Below are positions 10,001 through 20,405 of a stretch of DNA of 64,000 bases, in pieces. The notes beneath the pieces are model-generated. The model ran no database searches. It was not told where the DNA came from and saw only the letters and a list, made by a program, of their open reading frames with translations. This stretch comes from Pelomyxa schiedti. Taxonomy: Eukaryota > Evosea > Pelobiontida > Pelomyxidae. Each line of letters opens with the position of its first letter. Within the stretch, counting starts at the first letter, position 1. Location of the stretch: the NCBI GenBank assembly GCA_020536535.1, contig JAHLWZ010000790.1, forward strand, positions 124,001 through 188,000, read 5' to 3'. The position numbers and the translations under genes are program-made.

Positions 10001-13000
10001 ACCCGCCCCAGCCACCCCAAGTTCGAAATCTACACCACCTACAGCCACCCCAAGTAAAACTGAAACAGTAGTTACAACAGCACCAAAGGTGGAAACCAGC
10101 GCTTCTCCTTCGGTTGTTGTTCCTTCAGCGGGCCTACCCACACCAACAGCAAATCATACAAAGAAATCACGTAAAACATCAGGCCTGCCTCCACTTCCTC
10201 TCCTTCCCACTCTTTGTATGCCTACCTCGCAAACAGTCAGCAGCTTGCAAGAGACGTCAGTCCTTGCAGAAGTGCCAAAATTTGTTAGACTGGAAGATTT
10301 GAAACCACGCATGAAAGTTACTGGCACAGTTACCAATGTAAAGAGAGAAATGGGGGTATTTGTTAATGTGGGCACTGAGCGTGATGGTTTAATTCCTGCT
10401 AGACTTCTTACTCGTGAGGACTGGTACATATTTTTTTTCTTTTTTTGCCCTCTACACAATCAATTTTCCAGGCAGCACCTCAGTTCTCCCAAGCAGATAG
10501 TGTATGCATTTGTTGAGTCCGTAAATCTGGCTTCAAGAAGGTTGTACCTGACATTATCTCTGGACCCTCTACAGGAAGTTTTTGAATCTCAAAAGACCTT
10601 ACATATAAAAGAGCTAGAACCTGGCATGGAATTGATTGGTTGTGCCACTAAAGTAGAACCATATTGTTACAATAAGACATAACGTTGTTTAGGTTACTGA
10701 ACAATGTGCATATTTGGATATAAAGGTTGTTGGCGATATTCCCGTTGCATGGGGTCATTCTCAGCCGTCCAGTTTGAGCCCAACTTCACGTGATTCCATA
10801 CCAGGAGGATCTTTAGAAACATCAACACTGTCCGCATCTCAGCCACCTACATCTTCATCAGTGGTAATACCCACCGCATCACTGACGTCCCCGCCTTCAA
10901 CAGCCATACCTACAGCAACATTCCCCACGCATTCCGGAGCCGCAGCTGCACCCGCACCCAAACCTACCAAACTTGTCGTAACCAAAACTGCACTGCGCCT
11001 TGTGACTGCTCAGTTGAGATCTGGCCAAGTTCGCGGGATAATTGTAATAGATGCTCGTGATTGTTTCAAGCCAGGAATGTTTCTACCCGTTCAAGTACTG
11101 CATGTTGACGCAGAGGACTGCAAAATTGATTTGATGTGCAAGCCCAAATCTACTCCACATACGGCTGTTAGGAAAATTACACGAAACGAGGACCTGATGA
11201 GTAGCTTGGAGGGAAATCCTATGTCAATTCTTTCTGTGGACTGCATGTGCACTATCTTTCTTTCTTTTTCCGTCTTTACAATATTTAGCTACAAAATTTT
11301 CCGATACTTATCCCCGATTGACATTACACGACTCGGAATGACATGCAAATTTTTCCATAAACTGTCAGCTGATGGTGTGAGCTATGTTTGGGAGCGAAAT
11401 GAGCTTGTGTGCTTTCATTCAAAAAGAACTTATCTTGAAGATACTCTGGGAGTTGGTTTGAATTTGGAAAATAAGGTTCCTCCATTTTCATGCCTATTTC
11501 TCACTTTTTTTTAGTTAAATGGCAAACTGGCCTATATTACAACTACTTTCGACTTGCTTTCGTAAAGTCCAAGAACAAAAAGAAAACTCTCACCATTACT
11601 AAAAAACAGCTATGACGCTTTCATGCTCGAAAAAGTGAGGATGGCAGCCTACCGGGAACCTTTTACACACTGGTTGCCACTCTACATTAATAAGTAGTTC
11701 GCTTCTTCATCACGTTTTCTTTTTGGTAAACAAATCTAGGAGGCATGCTGTTCAAGCAGTGCCCCTGGCCAAAGAAGCCATGGGAAAAGTATTTCTTATT
11801 AGGCTCAATTTGGGTTAATACTCTTAGATTTGTGCTGAATGCTATGGATCTTTTGAACCGTGGATGGTGTGTGAGGTCATCCCAAAAATAATGAACTCCC
11901 TCGTCGTGCAAGTAATGACTGGTAAACTCCATGCAAGCATCATGGCCATTGAGGGCTATTGTGCATTCCACCATCTTTTCTTGATGTTCCTTGATGTACC
12001 CTAAATTCTCTCTACCTACAACTCATTCTTGAATCCCTGCAGCTCTACCCAGAATTAAGAAGAAAAGTTGATGAAACTATTGAAACATTTATCAACGATG
12101 AGAAAACCCGCAATAAGCACCAAGTTCCTGCTTTAGGCGAGTGGCTGCCACTCCTTACAGTCACAGAAACATACAGGCATTCTTGTTGTATCCTCTTTTA
12201 TGTTATAGTTACATTCATGGTAGCTGGAACGATGTTGCCGTACCATATCTTCATGAGATGTTTGATAGAAACGTTTTGTGGACCCTAAAAAAGTTCCCAC
12301 AGCTTATCTATCCAACACCAATTGTAGATGAAGTCGCTCGAAAGGTTCGACTGGCAAAGGTTTTTGAAGCGACGACAGTTTCAAACCACCTGGCAATGTT
12401 CCACGTTTACTTCCTTAAGGTAGGAAAACTGAGTTGTATCACTAACGAATGGGTTTTTTTTTAGCACATTGGCCGTCCTGATGGAGTGTCACTAGCCCAA
12501 GTAAGGCAACTACTTGATATACGTTACGGCCGACCTACATACGGAATGAAGGATCAGCTGCAAAGAGTTTTTTCCCATCCTATAAATTTGTTTCTCTTAT
12601 GCAATTTTAGGCCATAAAGTCTATCAGACAAGTTAAGGATTGGGAAACTTGGTTCCAGAGAGTCCATGTCCCGTTCCCGGGGGAGATTAGTCTTTGCAAG
12701 TGGCTGAACAAGGCCTTGGAGAATTCAAGCAGGTTCTCATCCCAATTCCCGCCTTTTTCCACATCACATCCGCCGGGGGATAATAACTCAAACCAAAAAA
12801 AAAAAAAAAAAAAAAAAAAAACAACCAGGCGGCACTATCACAACGACGACGAGTTTCTAGAAACCGCAAGGCGGTCTGGCTTCTACTCACTTACTCCTTC
12901 CATGTACCCGTCGCCACCGTCCCTACCATCAAAGTCACCAACTTCAACCTCCAGACCACCGTCGTCGCCTTCAACAGCAAACAAAAAGCCCTCCAAATCC

Positions 13001-13072
13001 CGTCGTGCAACGGGGAAAGGGTCTTCAGGAGCCTCCCGGCACCTCAATGCTGAGGACGATGACGGCCTCTGA
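7002..13072 (+). CDS. giant vWA - E2 (UBC) - S1-like - F-box fusion protein
   Basis: One continuous spliced gene is the simplest reading; first exons 7002..7269, 7372..7415, 7457..7586, 7631..7678, with further introns of 29-60 nt. Order: a vWA-type domain (about 7.25-8.2 kb; SFDTTGSM, ISIITHGDFCDD, GGDLPENYEF, LVLIGDCEPHPP, SGGVYF); a linker; a ubiquitin-conjugating fold (about 9.15-9.85 kb; LMRDLKELE, VSARPLPDDIFVWH, SIKYPRKPP, LYHPN, and VCLDMLENGVW holding the expected catalytic Cys); a Thr/Pro linker; two or three S1-like OB segments (about 10.3-11.2 kb; MKVTGTVTNVKREMGVFVNV); an F-box (about 11.28-11.45 kb; YKIFRYLSPIDITRLGMTC); and a helical module (REPFTHWLPLYIN, FDRNVLWTLKKFPQL, FHVYFLK) that I associate with E2/F-box proteins of other protists. 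It ends in a Lys/Ser/Pro tail with a 27-A tract. It could be two genes; no stop or start was found between the parts. Probable role: ubiquitin transfer with built-in substrate and SCF binding. Confidence 0.7.
12795..12821 (+). repeat. 27-nt poly-A tract inside coding frame
   Basis: An uninterrupted run of 27 A, read as about eight lysines in the tail of the vWA-E2-F-box gene. It could also lie in an intron or cause slippage in sequencing, so the last about 90 codons (to 13072) are uncertain. Confidence 0.75.
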
Positions 13073-13288
13073 GCCTCTCGATCTGAGATCTCACTTCACT
13101 GTCTTACAAACTCCTTCGAAAAACAAACCTAAGGACCCTATGGAATCTTCTCAGTCTACGTCACCATCGTAATGCCCACACCAACAACAAATAATTATCT
13201 CGTAATTCCCCGGTTTACGATGTTTTTGTTTCTACGATTTTCAGTACTGAGTAGAAAAAAACAAAAAATATAAAAAAAAAAAGGAAGG

Positions 13289-14748
13289 GTGATGGGTGCA
13301 GGCAGGGTGGTGTTGATCTCGGTCGCATTTCCGCTGTTATTGAGTTTCTATTGTTGTTTGACGGTGTATCCTGCTTGGAGGCTCTCTACATTGATACTTT
13401 CTTGTGCCCCCAGCCAGCCCCGCTGTCACGATCACAACGACATCCCAACTTACAATGTGAGCTCTGCCGACATCGCTAGCAGCTCTTCGATTTCTGAAGG
13501 ATCGGACTCGAGAAGCACTGGAGCCGCTCTGGTTTCTTGTGTGGATTGGTGGGTGTGCGTTGTTGTGGGATCCGCAGTTGGGTTGATGCCGTTGGTTGCC
13601 TGGCTTACTGGGAATATGCTCATGCGGTGTGAAGCGGCAAGATACTTCATGAGATTTTCAGCTCAGGTGTTTGGATTTTTATTGTTATCCTTGTGGCCTT
13701 GTTTAGCTTACGAAATCGTGTTGGCTGCAGCTGGCGAGGACCACGTCAACGAACTGGCTGCCGGGATTTCTATTCTCGCTTTGGTTTCAGTGGTGTTTGT
13801 CATTGGCTTGGTTAATGGACGTGCACTGGTAGTCAGAAGATTTACTATCAAATCAAGCAAAGTGCGGACAACGACTACCATTGCTCACATATCAGGTGAG
13901 AGTCACTGCTTTTGCCCCTCTACTTGGTGAGTGTGCAATCTCTTTGTTCTGCTGGTGCATTGTTATTTATTTTCCTCTGATTTTTACATCTTGCGAGTTA
14001 CTTATGGCACATTCAACAGATTTACACATCGGTTCCCGTTCGGCCAGCTGGTGCTCAAAGGTTGTGGATAAAGTCAATTCACTTCATCCAGACTATGTAG
14101 TCATTACCGGTGATCTTGTGGACACTGCAAAACTGAGAGCAAGGGACCTGAAAGCCATTGAACGCATTTCAGTACCTGTTTTGATATGTCTAGGTAACCA
14201 TGACTTCTGGGTAAAAGAAGGTGAATTGGAGAACCTTCTACCCGGCATTGCTGATGATGAAAGTAGCAACAAGCCTATTATTCTGCGGGATTCTATCCTG
14301 AGCGATAGTGGAAAGGACGAGGAGGTGCAGTTTCTCGGAATAGACGATGTTGAGCGTGCTTCTGAGTTCAATTTACGCTATGACGCATTAGCGGCTTCCT
14401 CTCAGTTTGATTCGTCAAAGTTTACCGTACTCCTCCACCATAGGCCACACAATGCAGGGGTAACCCATGTTGCCAAAACAGCTAAAGTTGACCTATTCCT
14501 GTCCGGACACACACATGCAGGCATGTTTCCACTCTAGTTAAAACTAAATCGCCAAGCTTACACACCAAACAGGGCAAATGTACCCAATGAACTTCCTAGT
14601 GATGATAGCCTTCAGGCACGTCAGTGGCTTTTTCCGCAAGGACTCCACGTCGTTTTATGTTTCACCCGGGACAGGAACGTGGGGCCCAGCCGTTCGGCTC
14701 TGTTCTTTCAACACTGTCGCTCTTTTCACCATCACTCCAGACAGCTGA
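13289..14748 (+). CDS. membrane-anchored calcineurin-like metallophosphoesterase
   Basis: Proposed join(13289..13895,14020..14520,14573..14748), 427 aa. The first about 200 residues hold roughly four hydrophobic segments (N-terminal, about residue 95, about 125 and about 155). The phosphoesterase domain then carries the full metal motif set: ISDLHIG, VITGDLVD, CLGNHDFW, LLHHRP and LSGHTHAGGQ. This layout is that of YkuE/TMPPE-type enzymes, which are membrane proteins with an exposed binuclear metal site; the substrate is unknown. The second intron (14521-14572) begins GCATGT instead of GT; a GC-AG intron is required to rebuild the conserved GHTHAGGQMYP stretch. The next gene starts 114 nt downstream. 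Confidence 0.88.
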
Positions 14749-14862
14749 ACACAAGGAACTGACTATACATTATGTATATTGTCACAAGTCCGCTTCCTCA
14801 GTCTAGACTGAGGGGTCGTAACCAAAGCGTAATAAATAAACAACTTCATTGTTGGTATCAAA

Positions 14863-15556
14863 ATGAACTATGTCTCAGAGTTGGGTGTTTACATAGGGGG
14901 AGAGAGTGTTGCATCAGACATTGCGGTGCTAAGACAGGAGAGAATAACACATGTTGTGAATTGTGCTGTGGGAATACCCAACTACTTTGAGGGCGAAATG
15001 AAGTATTTGAGGCTGTCATTGAGGGACAGTCCTAGTGAAGACTTTTTGCGTGTGCTGCCTATTGTTTTGGACTGGATGAGTGAGTCCTGTTTTATTTTTC
15101 CCCTTAGTTTTAACTGTCATCTCTTAGATGCTATCCCAGCAGAAGGAAATAAGCTGCTTATTCATTGTAGAGAAGGTGATGCAGTGGAACAGTACTCTTT
15201 GTACAGGAACTCACAGGTTTTCCACAGGGAATTCTAGATCAGCAGCAGTTGTAATTATGTTGCAAATGGCCAGGAAAAGGCTGAGTCTCAAAAGTGCCTA
15301 CTCATTGCTAAAGTCAGTTAGACCCAGTGTGTGGCCCAATTCCGGGTACTGGAGGCAATTGGCGGCACTGGAGGCTGAGCTAGGTTCCAGTGAATCTGGT
15401 GTAATTATGGGACGACCCGGCACGGACCTCGTACCCATTTTCACCGAGAGGTTGATGGAACTGGGACACGACCGCATTAGAACAAGGAAGGCACTAATGC
15501 TATCAGGAAACGACTTTGACAATGCGGAAATGTTGCTAAATCAAGGCTCTGTATGA
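14863..15556 (+). CDS. dual-specificity phosphatase with C-terminal UBA-like domain
   Basis: Proposed join(14863..15079,15128..15175,15228..15556), 197 aa. It is a compact DUSP: VYIGGESVA, ITHVVNCA, the general-acid loop LRDSPSEDF, then the P-loop HCREGNSRSA, which contains the required Cys-x5-Arg. The second intron splits that P-loop between Gly and Asn. Residues about 130-197 end in a three-helix stretch (FTERLMELGHDR, ALMLSGNDFDNAEMLL) that looks like a UBA domain, which usually binds ubiquitin. The pairing suggests phosphatase action on or near ubiquitylated partners; that is inference. The small size and standard motifs make the DUSP part secure; the UBA part is by eye. Confidence 0.85.
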
Positions 15557-15699
15557 CAACAGCACGAAAAAGTTCTTCTTTCTGAGAGCTGTCCTCTCAT
15601 GACACGTGGGTTGTGCCCATAACACAGAACAGACGAAAACAGTTTGAGTGATCACTTCTCGGAAGCACCCGCCAAGGGACGAAATAAAAAAAAAGGCGT

Positions 15700-17059
15700 A
15701 TGAGGGCACTAAGATCCGACGTTGACGAGTCTCACAAGGAACTCGTTGCTGTTCCTGATTATATTTGTGATGCATTGGATCCTGTCTCGTGCAAAGTTCT
15801 TTCTCGTTGTTTCTTTCTCTTATGTTTCTTCTTCTCTTTTGCGGGCACTTTTTTTTTTTTTGCTTTATGAACTGACCCTTTGTTAGTGGAATTCAACAAA
15901 CTAAAAGAAATACCAGAAGAATTTGGTCGTCTGACTGCTTTGGAGGACTTGAGGGGTGTGCAGGAAACAAACATTTAATTGAATAATAATGCAGTCCACT
16001 GAAGTGAATTGGAACCTAATCACGAAGCTGCCTACGAGTTTCTCATCTCTTACCAATCTACAGTGGCTCAATTGTAAAAGTTTTCTGTACTTAGTACCTG
16101 TAACAAAAGCTCTGCAGTGGACAACAACCAGTTCACTCAAGTTCCAACTCAATTATTCCACTTGACCAACTTAGTTGAGTTACATTGTAATTTCCAGTTT
16201 CCTACCGGGATTCTCTCACACCCCCTAGTGGAAAGCAATTCCATTTCGCTCATTCCTGCTGAGTTAGGCAACTTAGTCGAACTGAGATTTCTTTCTTGTA
16301 AGCCATAACCAGTGCATTCAGTTTAATAACTAATAGTCTGGGGAAACCGGATTTCTGAAATACCCCCTTGCTTGAGTGTTTTGACAAATCTGAGAGAATT
16401 GAGCTGTACTTTCTGTAACTGTATTTGACACACTAACTCCTTATTGTGGGTGGAAACGCTCTCACTCAAGTTCCAGTGTTCATTTCAACTCTGATTAATT
16501 TGAATAGCTTGTCTTGTATGCTATAGTACATAAATGAAGAAGCTCAGCTAATAGGCGTTCTAGTAGAGAGGAATAGAATAAGTCTCCTACCAGCCGAGTT
16601 AGCTTTACTTTCATCGTTGCATACACTAAATGGTAAACAAGAAAACCCTGAAAATCACAGAACCAACAAAAAATGTACCCAGTCTCTTACAACCTTTTGA
16701 CGGACCTCCCACCTCAATTGGGAAAGCTAAGAAATATGTCTCTCATAAAAGGTGTGTTCCCATCTCTAGCCAAAACTCTCACTTAAACAAGCGCATTCAA
16801 ATGCATTGAAAAGATTACCACTATCCATAACTGCTCTTAAACATCTCAATTTTTGTTACTCAAGCAGTACTACTGGAATCTCATGTACCCCTTCTTCGAA
16901 TACTTAGAAAACTAACAACACCTAGTGAAGGACAACCCACTAAAATTTGATCACTGGCCGCGCTTTAGCATGTACTGTGATAGGCTAAACAGATTGAAGA
17001 TACCCGTAACATTTGTGTGTAAACTAGAGCCGACTAGGGAACCAATAAGATTTTCTTAG
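15700..17059 (+). CDS. leucine-rich-repeat protein, one repeat per exon
   Basis: Proposed join(15700..15790,15887..15955,16005..16073,16118..16186,16229..16297,16337..16405,16447..16515,16564..16632,16683..16751,16792..16854,16926..17059), 279 aa. Each inner exon encodes exactly one 23-residue LRR of the type L-x-x-N-x-L-x-x-I-P-x-x-L-x-x-L-x-x-L. Eight exons are 69 nt and one is 63 nt, all bounded by phase-1 introns of 39-96 nt. Examples: SNSISLIPAELGNLVELRFL and NRISEIPPCLSVLTNLREL. The last exon codes a cap (FDHWPRFSMYCDRLNRLKIP). The protein resembles plain Ras-suppressor/SHOC2-like LRR scaffolds; no other domain is seen. Two splice sites are odd: intron 1 starts GC (15791), and intron 5 (16406-16446) ends TTG instead of AG although exon length and frame demand that site. 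Confidence 0.85.
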
Positions 17060-17197
17060 GTTTATGGCTGGTGTCATGGGGCAACCACATCGGGGCTACC
17101 ATTGTATCTTATAAGACGTATTATCAAATGGGCAGTTCTACTGGGAATCCAATAAAACAATTCTAGAAAATACGAAATAGGGGCATACATTTTTTTT

Positions 17198-20100
17198 TTA
17201 AGAGGCATACAAGACAAATCGGTAGGCGGTTGTTTTGTCCTCATCAATGAACGGGAACCATTGCACATAGTTTGTTCCCCTAGTTGAATGTTAGGTAAAT
17301 CACTTTAGGTTGGTTAATGTTATTAATTGCAACACACCACATGTTGTTGAACACATTGAAGGAAATTCCATTGTCAACAGATGTAAAAGGGGTTAGTGGT
17401 GTTGGGAATGGGTCCAATACACCAACACTAACGAGGGGAACATCCAATGATCCCACAGCAAAGAACCCACTCTCATCCGCCAGTGTGAATTGAAACCCAA
17501 AGTCGGCAGTGGTGTCAATTCCATGCAGGTGTGATGATCCATTGACTGCAATGTCAAGGGGGTCCACAGATTCTCCTGTTTTTATCAGGTTCCATGTCCC
17601 AGAGTTGGTATTGGGATTGAACTGGAAGAATCCGGCCTCAGCTAGCCTAGTGGCAGTTTTTTCAACCATTGTGAGGGTTATGGAGAGTGAAGAGGAAGTT
17701 GTGTGCGGTTCTATGGATATCCATGCAGTTGATGGTGCACCATAGTAAACATGGCATTCATCTGAGAATGAAATCTCTGCCATTACTTCGCATTCACTTC
17801 GTTGCCACAGCGAAAGTAATGAGGGATACCAGGTGGCATGCTGTGGGTTTGCCTCGTCCATCCCAGGTTTACCAAAGTCTTGTGTCTGTTAGGATTATGA
17901 AACGGTTCGGAAGGTGAAACCTTTTTCTGCCCATGAAGGTGGTGGCTAGCCTCTGGTAAGGACACAGGCAAAATATAAAAAAAGAGTAAAAACCTGGGTA
18001 TAGAAGTACTCATTCAAGTAATTGTCAAAATCGGTGTTATCGAAGGTCTTCAAAGTGTTAAATTATGTCATCCAGTAATGGAACTAAAACCTGGTAGACA
18101 AAGGCAGCCACTTGTTTCTCAGTTGATGCCCAGTTGTGGCCAGTTTTTATATTATTCAGAAGACTTAGTCCTCCTTGAGTAGAATCGAATTGGAACACAA
18201 GATCGCCACAAGCAAATGATGTTGTAAGCGGAACAGAGGTATATCCGTTATTCAAAGGATCCGGAATAGCTGGGCGCAACTGTGACAATCAGAAAACAAG
18301 AGTGGGGGTAGTCTTTATTACCTTCTCCAGTTCGTCATAAATTTGCTGTGCAAGTGAGGAATTTTCCCCAAGAGAAAGTATGGCATTATCCAAATAGGCA
18401 CGCTGCTCCCGCCATGAATTTTCCATTGTTACAAAGTTGGATTCATTTCGAACTGCCTCAAATTGTTCGTTGGACCAATTGGTCTCATCATGTAAGTTGG
18501 TTTTCACCTACATTCATTAACCTTACAGTGATGGAGAGAGGACATACATCCAGACCCCAGGTGTGTTCCGCAGACTTGAGTAAAAGGTTGTTGAAGTTTA
18601 CAAATGAGGGATTATCATAAGAACACTCTGGATCCCCAGTTTCCACACACTGTTTTCTCAAACGTGAAATGGTAGAGAATTCAGCGTTCTTGTATGGATC
18701 AGAGGGGACTCCATACATCCACGTATCACCCACTTCACTTGTTACAATAGGGAGTTGATCCTAAAACAAAGTCAGATGAGAAACACTAATACAGACACTA
18801 CTTTAATTTTTTCCAATTGTATGACGAAGTCATCAAGTGTTGACGTTATAATTTCAGCATTTTGATATCTAAATTGAATATCCTTGTATATCCCTATAAC
18901 ATCAGCAGCACTGTGTGGCCCGTCATTGTCACTCTTCCACACAGTAGCAAGGGCATATGGCCAGCCCTCAACTGTCACTAAATCTGATAGAGTGAAACCC
19001 CCATAGCCGCCTGGGTGTATGAAAACAATCACTTCTCCACCACTTTTGTTTGCAATGGACAGTGAGTCCAAACACAAAAAAGAAGTTTAAAACCTATTGG
19101 GATCACGCCAGACAAATGGACTGCTCAATGCTGCAGGAGGTGTTGCCCCATTTACCCCAATGGAAATGGCTCGTATACCCTTGGAATTAAGAATAGGAAT
19201 TGCTTCAAGGTATTACTCTTAAGTAAGTTAATTCAATTGAGAAGTACCTGACCGTGTCAGCATAGGAACATCACGCTGATTGAGAACAATGGATGAAGTG
19301 TGGCCAGAGATAGCATCTAGCCTGTGATTGTATTCGAGAGCTTCGGCAAGAAGGGAAGGATCAAACAACTCAACCTCAGCAGTAAATGGGAGTGCCCCCC
19401 AGGTGATATTACCCGACTAAAGGAACCAATCATTAAGAGTTCTAAAGAGAACGCAAGGCCTACAGCTATTGTACGCAATACATCATCTCTTTCTGCTTGC
19501 GTAGGGCAGCGTAGGGTTCCATAGTCTTGTGGAATGAGAAGGTTTTCACAATTTTCGTCAAGGTAGAAATTCCTGTGAAAGAATGAACTGGAAAATATAC
19601 GAAATATACTGGCCATACAAAAGCCATGGAGCTTCACAAGTCCAAATATAGTGAGCATCACCACCCAAAGATGCAAGTTCGTCCACAGTCCGAACCGCTT
19701 TGGGGAAGAACCTCTGGAAATACCTGTCCAGTTGCTTTAAGCTCCCAAAAACAAAACAAAAAAAAAAAGTTCAAGGAACTCACGAATCAGTTACACCTAT
19801 GAGGTAGTCTGTGAACCTACAGTGTGTAAGACTGTTTTAAAAGAAATACAGTGGCGGTACAAAAATTTGACAACAAAATAACAGTAACAAGAACAAACTC
19901 GACAGTCAAAAAAAAAAAAAAAAGGCCTGAATTCAAACTGCACACCCGGCATCAAAGTGATTTGACCAAACGACGTAAAGGTACTGAATATCACTGGGTT
20001 TGATCCCATTATTGGCCGCAGATACGCCCACACCACGGTCACTAAATAGAACGGACAACGACAAAACCACACCGAAAACTAACCACCCACGCCCCATCAT
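17198..20100 (-). CDS. secreted DUF5054 / GH38-like protein
   Basis: A multi-exon minus-strand gene. The start Met at 20100 (or 20097) begins a clear signal peptide (WLVFGVVLSLSVLF). Introns then join VVWSNHFDAG to FTDYLIG, giving the DAGFTDY motif typical of the alpha-mannosidase-like N-terminus in DUF5054 proteins. Downstream blocks fit the same family: FFPKAVRTVDELASLGGDA, YIWTCEAPWL, LNQRDVP, an IFIHPGGYGG-like block, WPYALATVWKSDNDGP, VGDTWMYGVPSDP, ENSWREQRAYLDNA and a C-terminal GTNYVQWFPF ... AYRFVLYAS. It is probably an extracellular or lysosomal glycan-related hydrolase; catalytic residues were not assigned and the family itself is poorly characterised. Inner exon borders are approximate. 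It is divergent from the eS6 gene. Confidence 0.72.
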
Positions 20101-20405
20101 TGGCCGAACGACTTTTACTTGAAGATGATACTTCCTCTGAGCCTTTCTTCTGAGGACTCAGGATTCGGCGTTGAGGAGTGATACACCCACCCTACAATTG
20201 GAGGCCCAGAGAACAAGCTTGAGTGGGGGTGATTTTTTGGATAGAAAATTGGCGATTTGGAAATTATTCGGTAACCAACTGCGACAGTTGTATTTAATCG
20301 GATCAGGTGACGTTCTCAATCTCAATAGAAATTCTACACATTATTTTCTTTTTTGTTTCGTACGAAATCCACCCCGGCCCGTAGCGGGAAAGATCATCTC
20401 AGGAA
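20101..20405. promoter_or_regulatory. divergent promoter region, DUF5054 gene / eS6 gene
   Basis: 305 bp lie between the two divergent start codons. No clear TATA box or RNA gene is seen. Control elements for the highly expressed eS6 gene are expected here or in its 204-nt first intron. Confidence 0.45.

Noticed and set aside
11687-11974. Minus-strand 95-aa open frame
   Set aside because: The plus strand here encodes the conserved C-terminal module of the vWA-E2-F-box gene (VCEVIPKIMNSLVVQV and neighbours).
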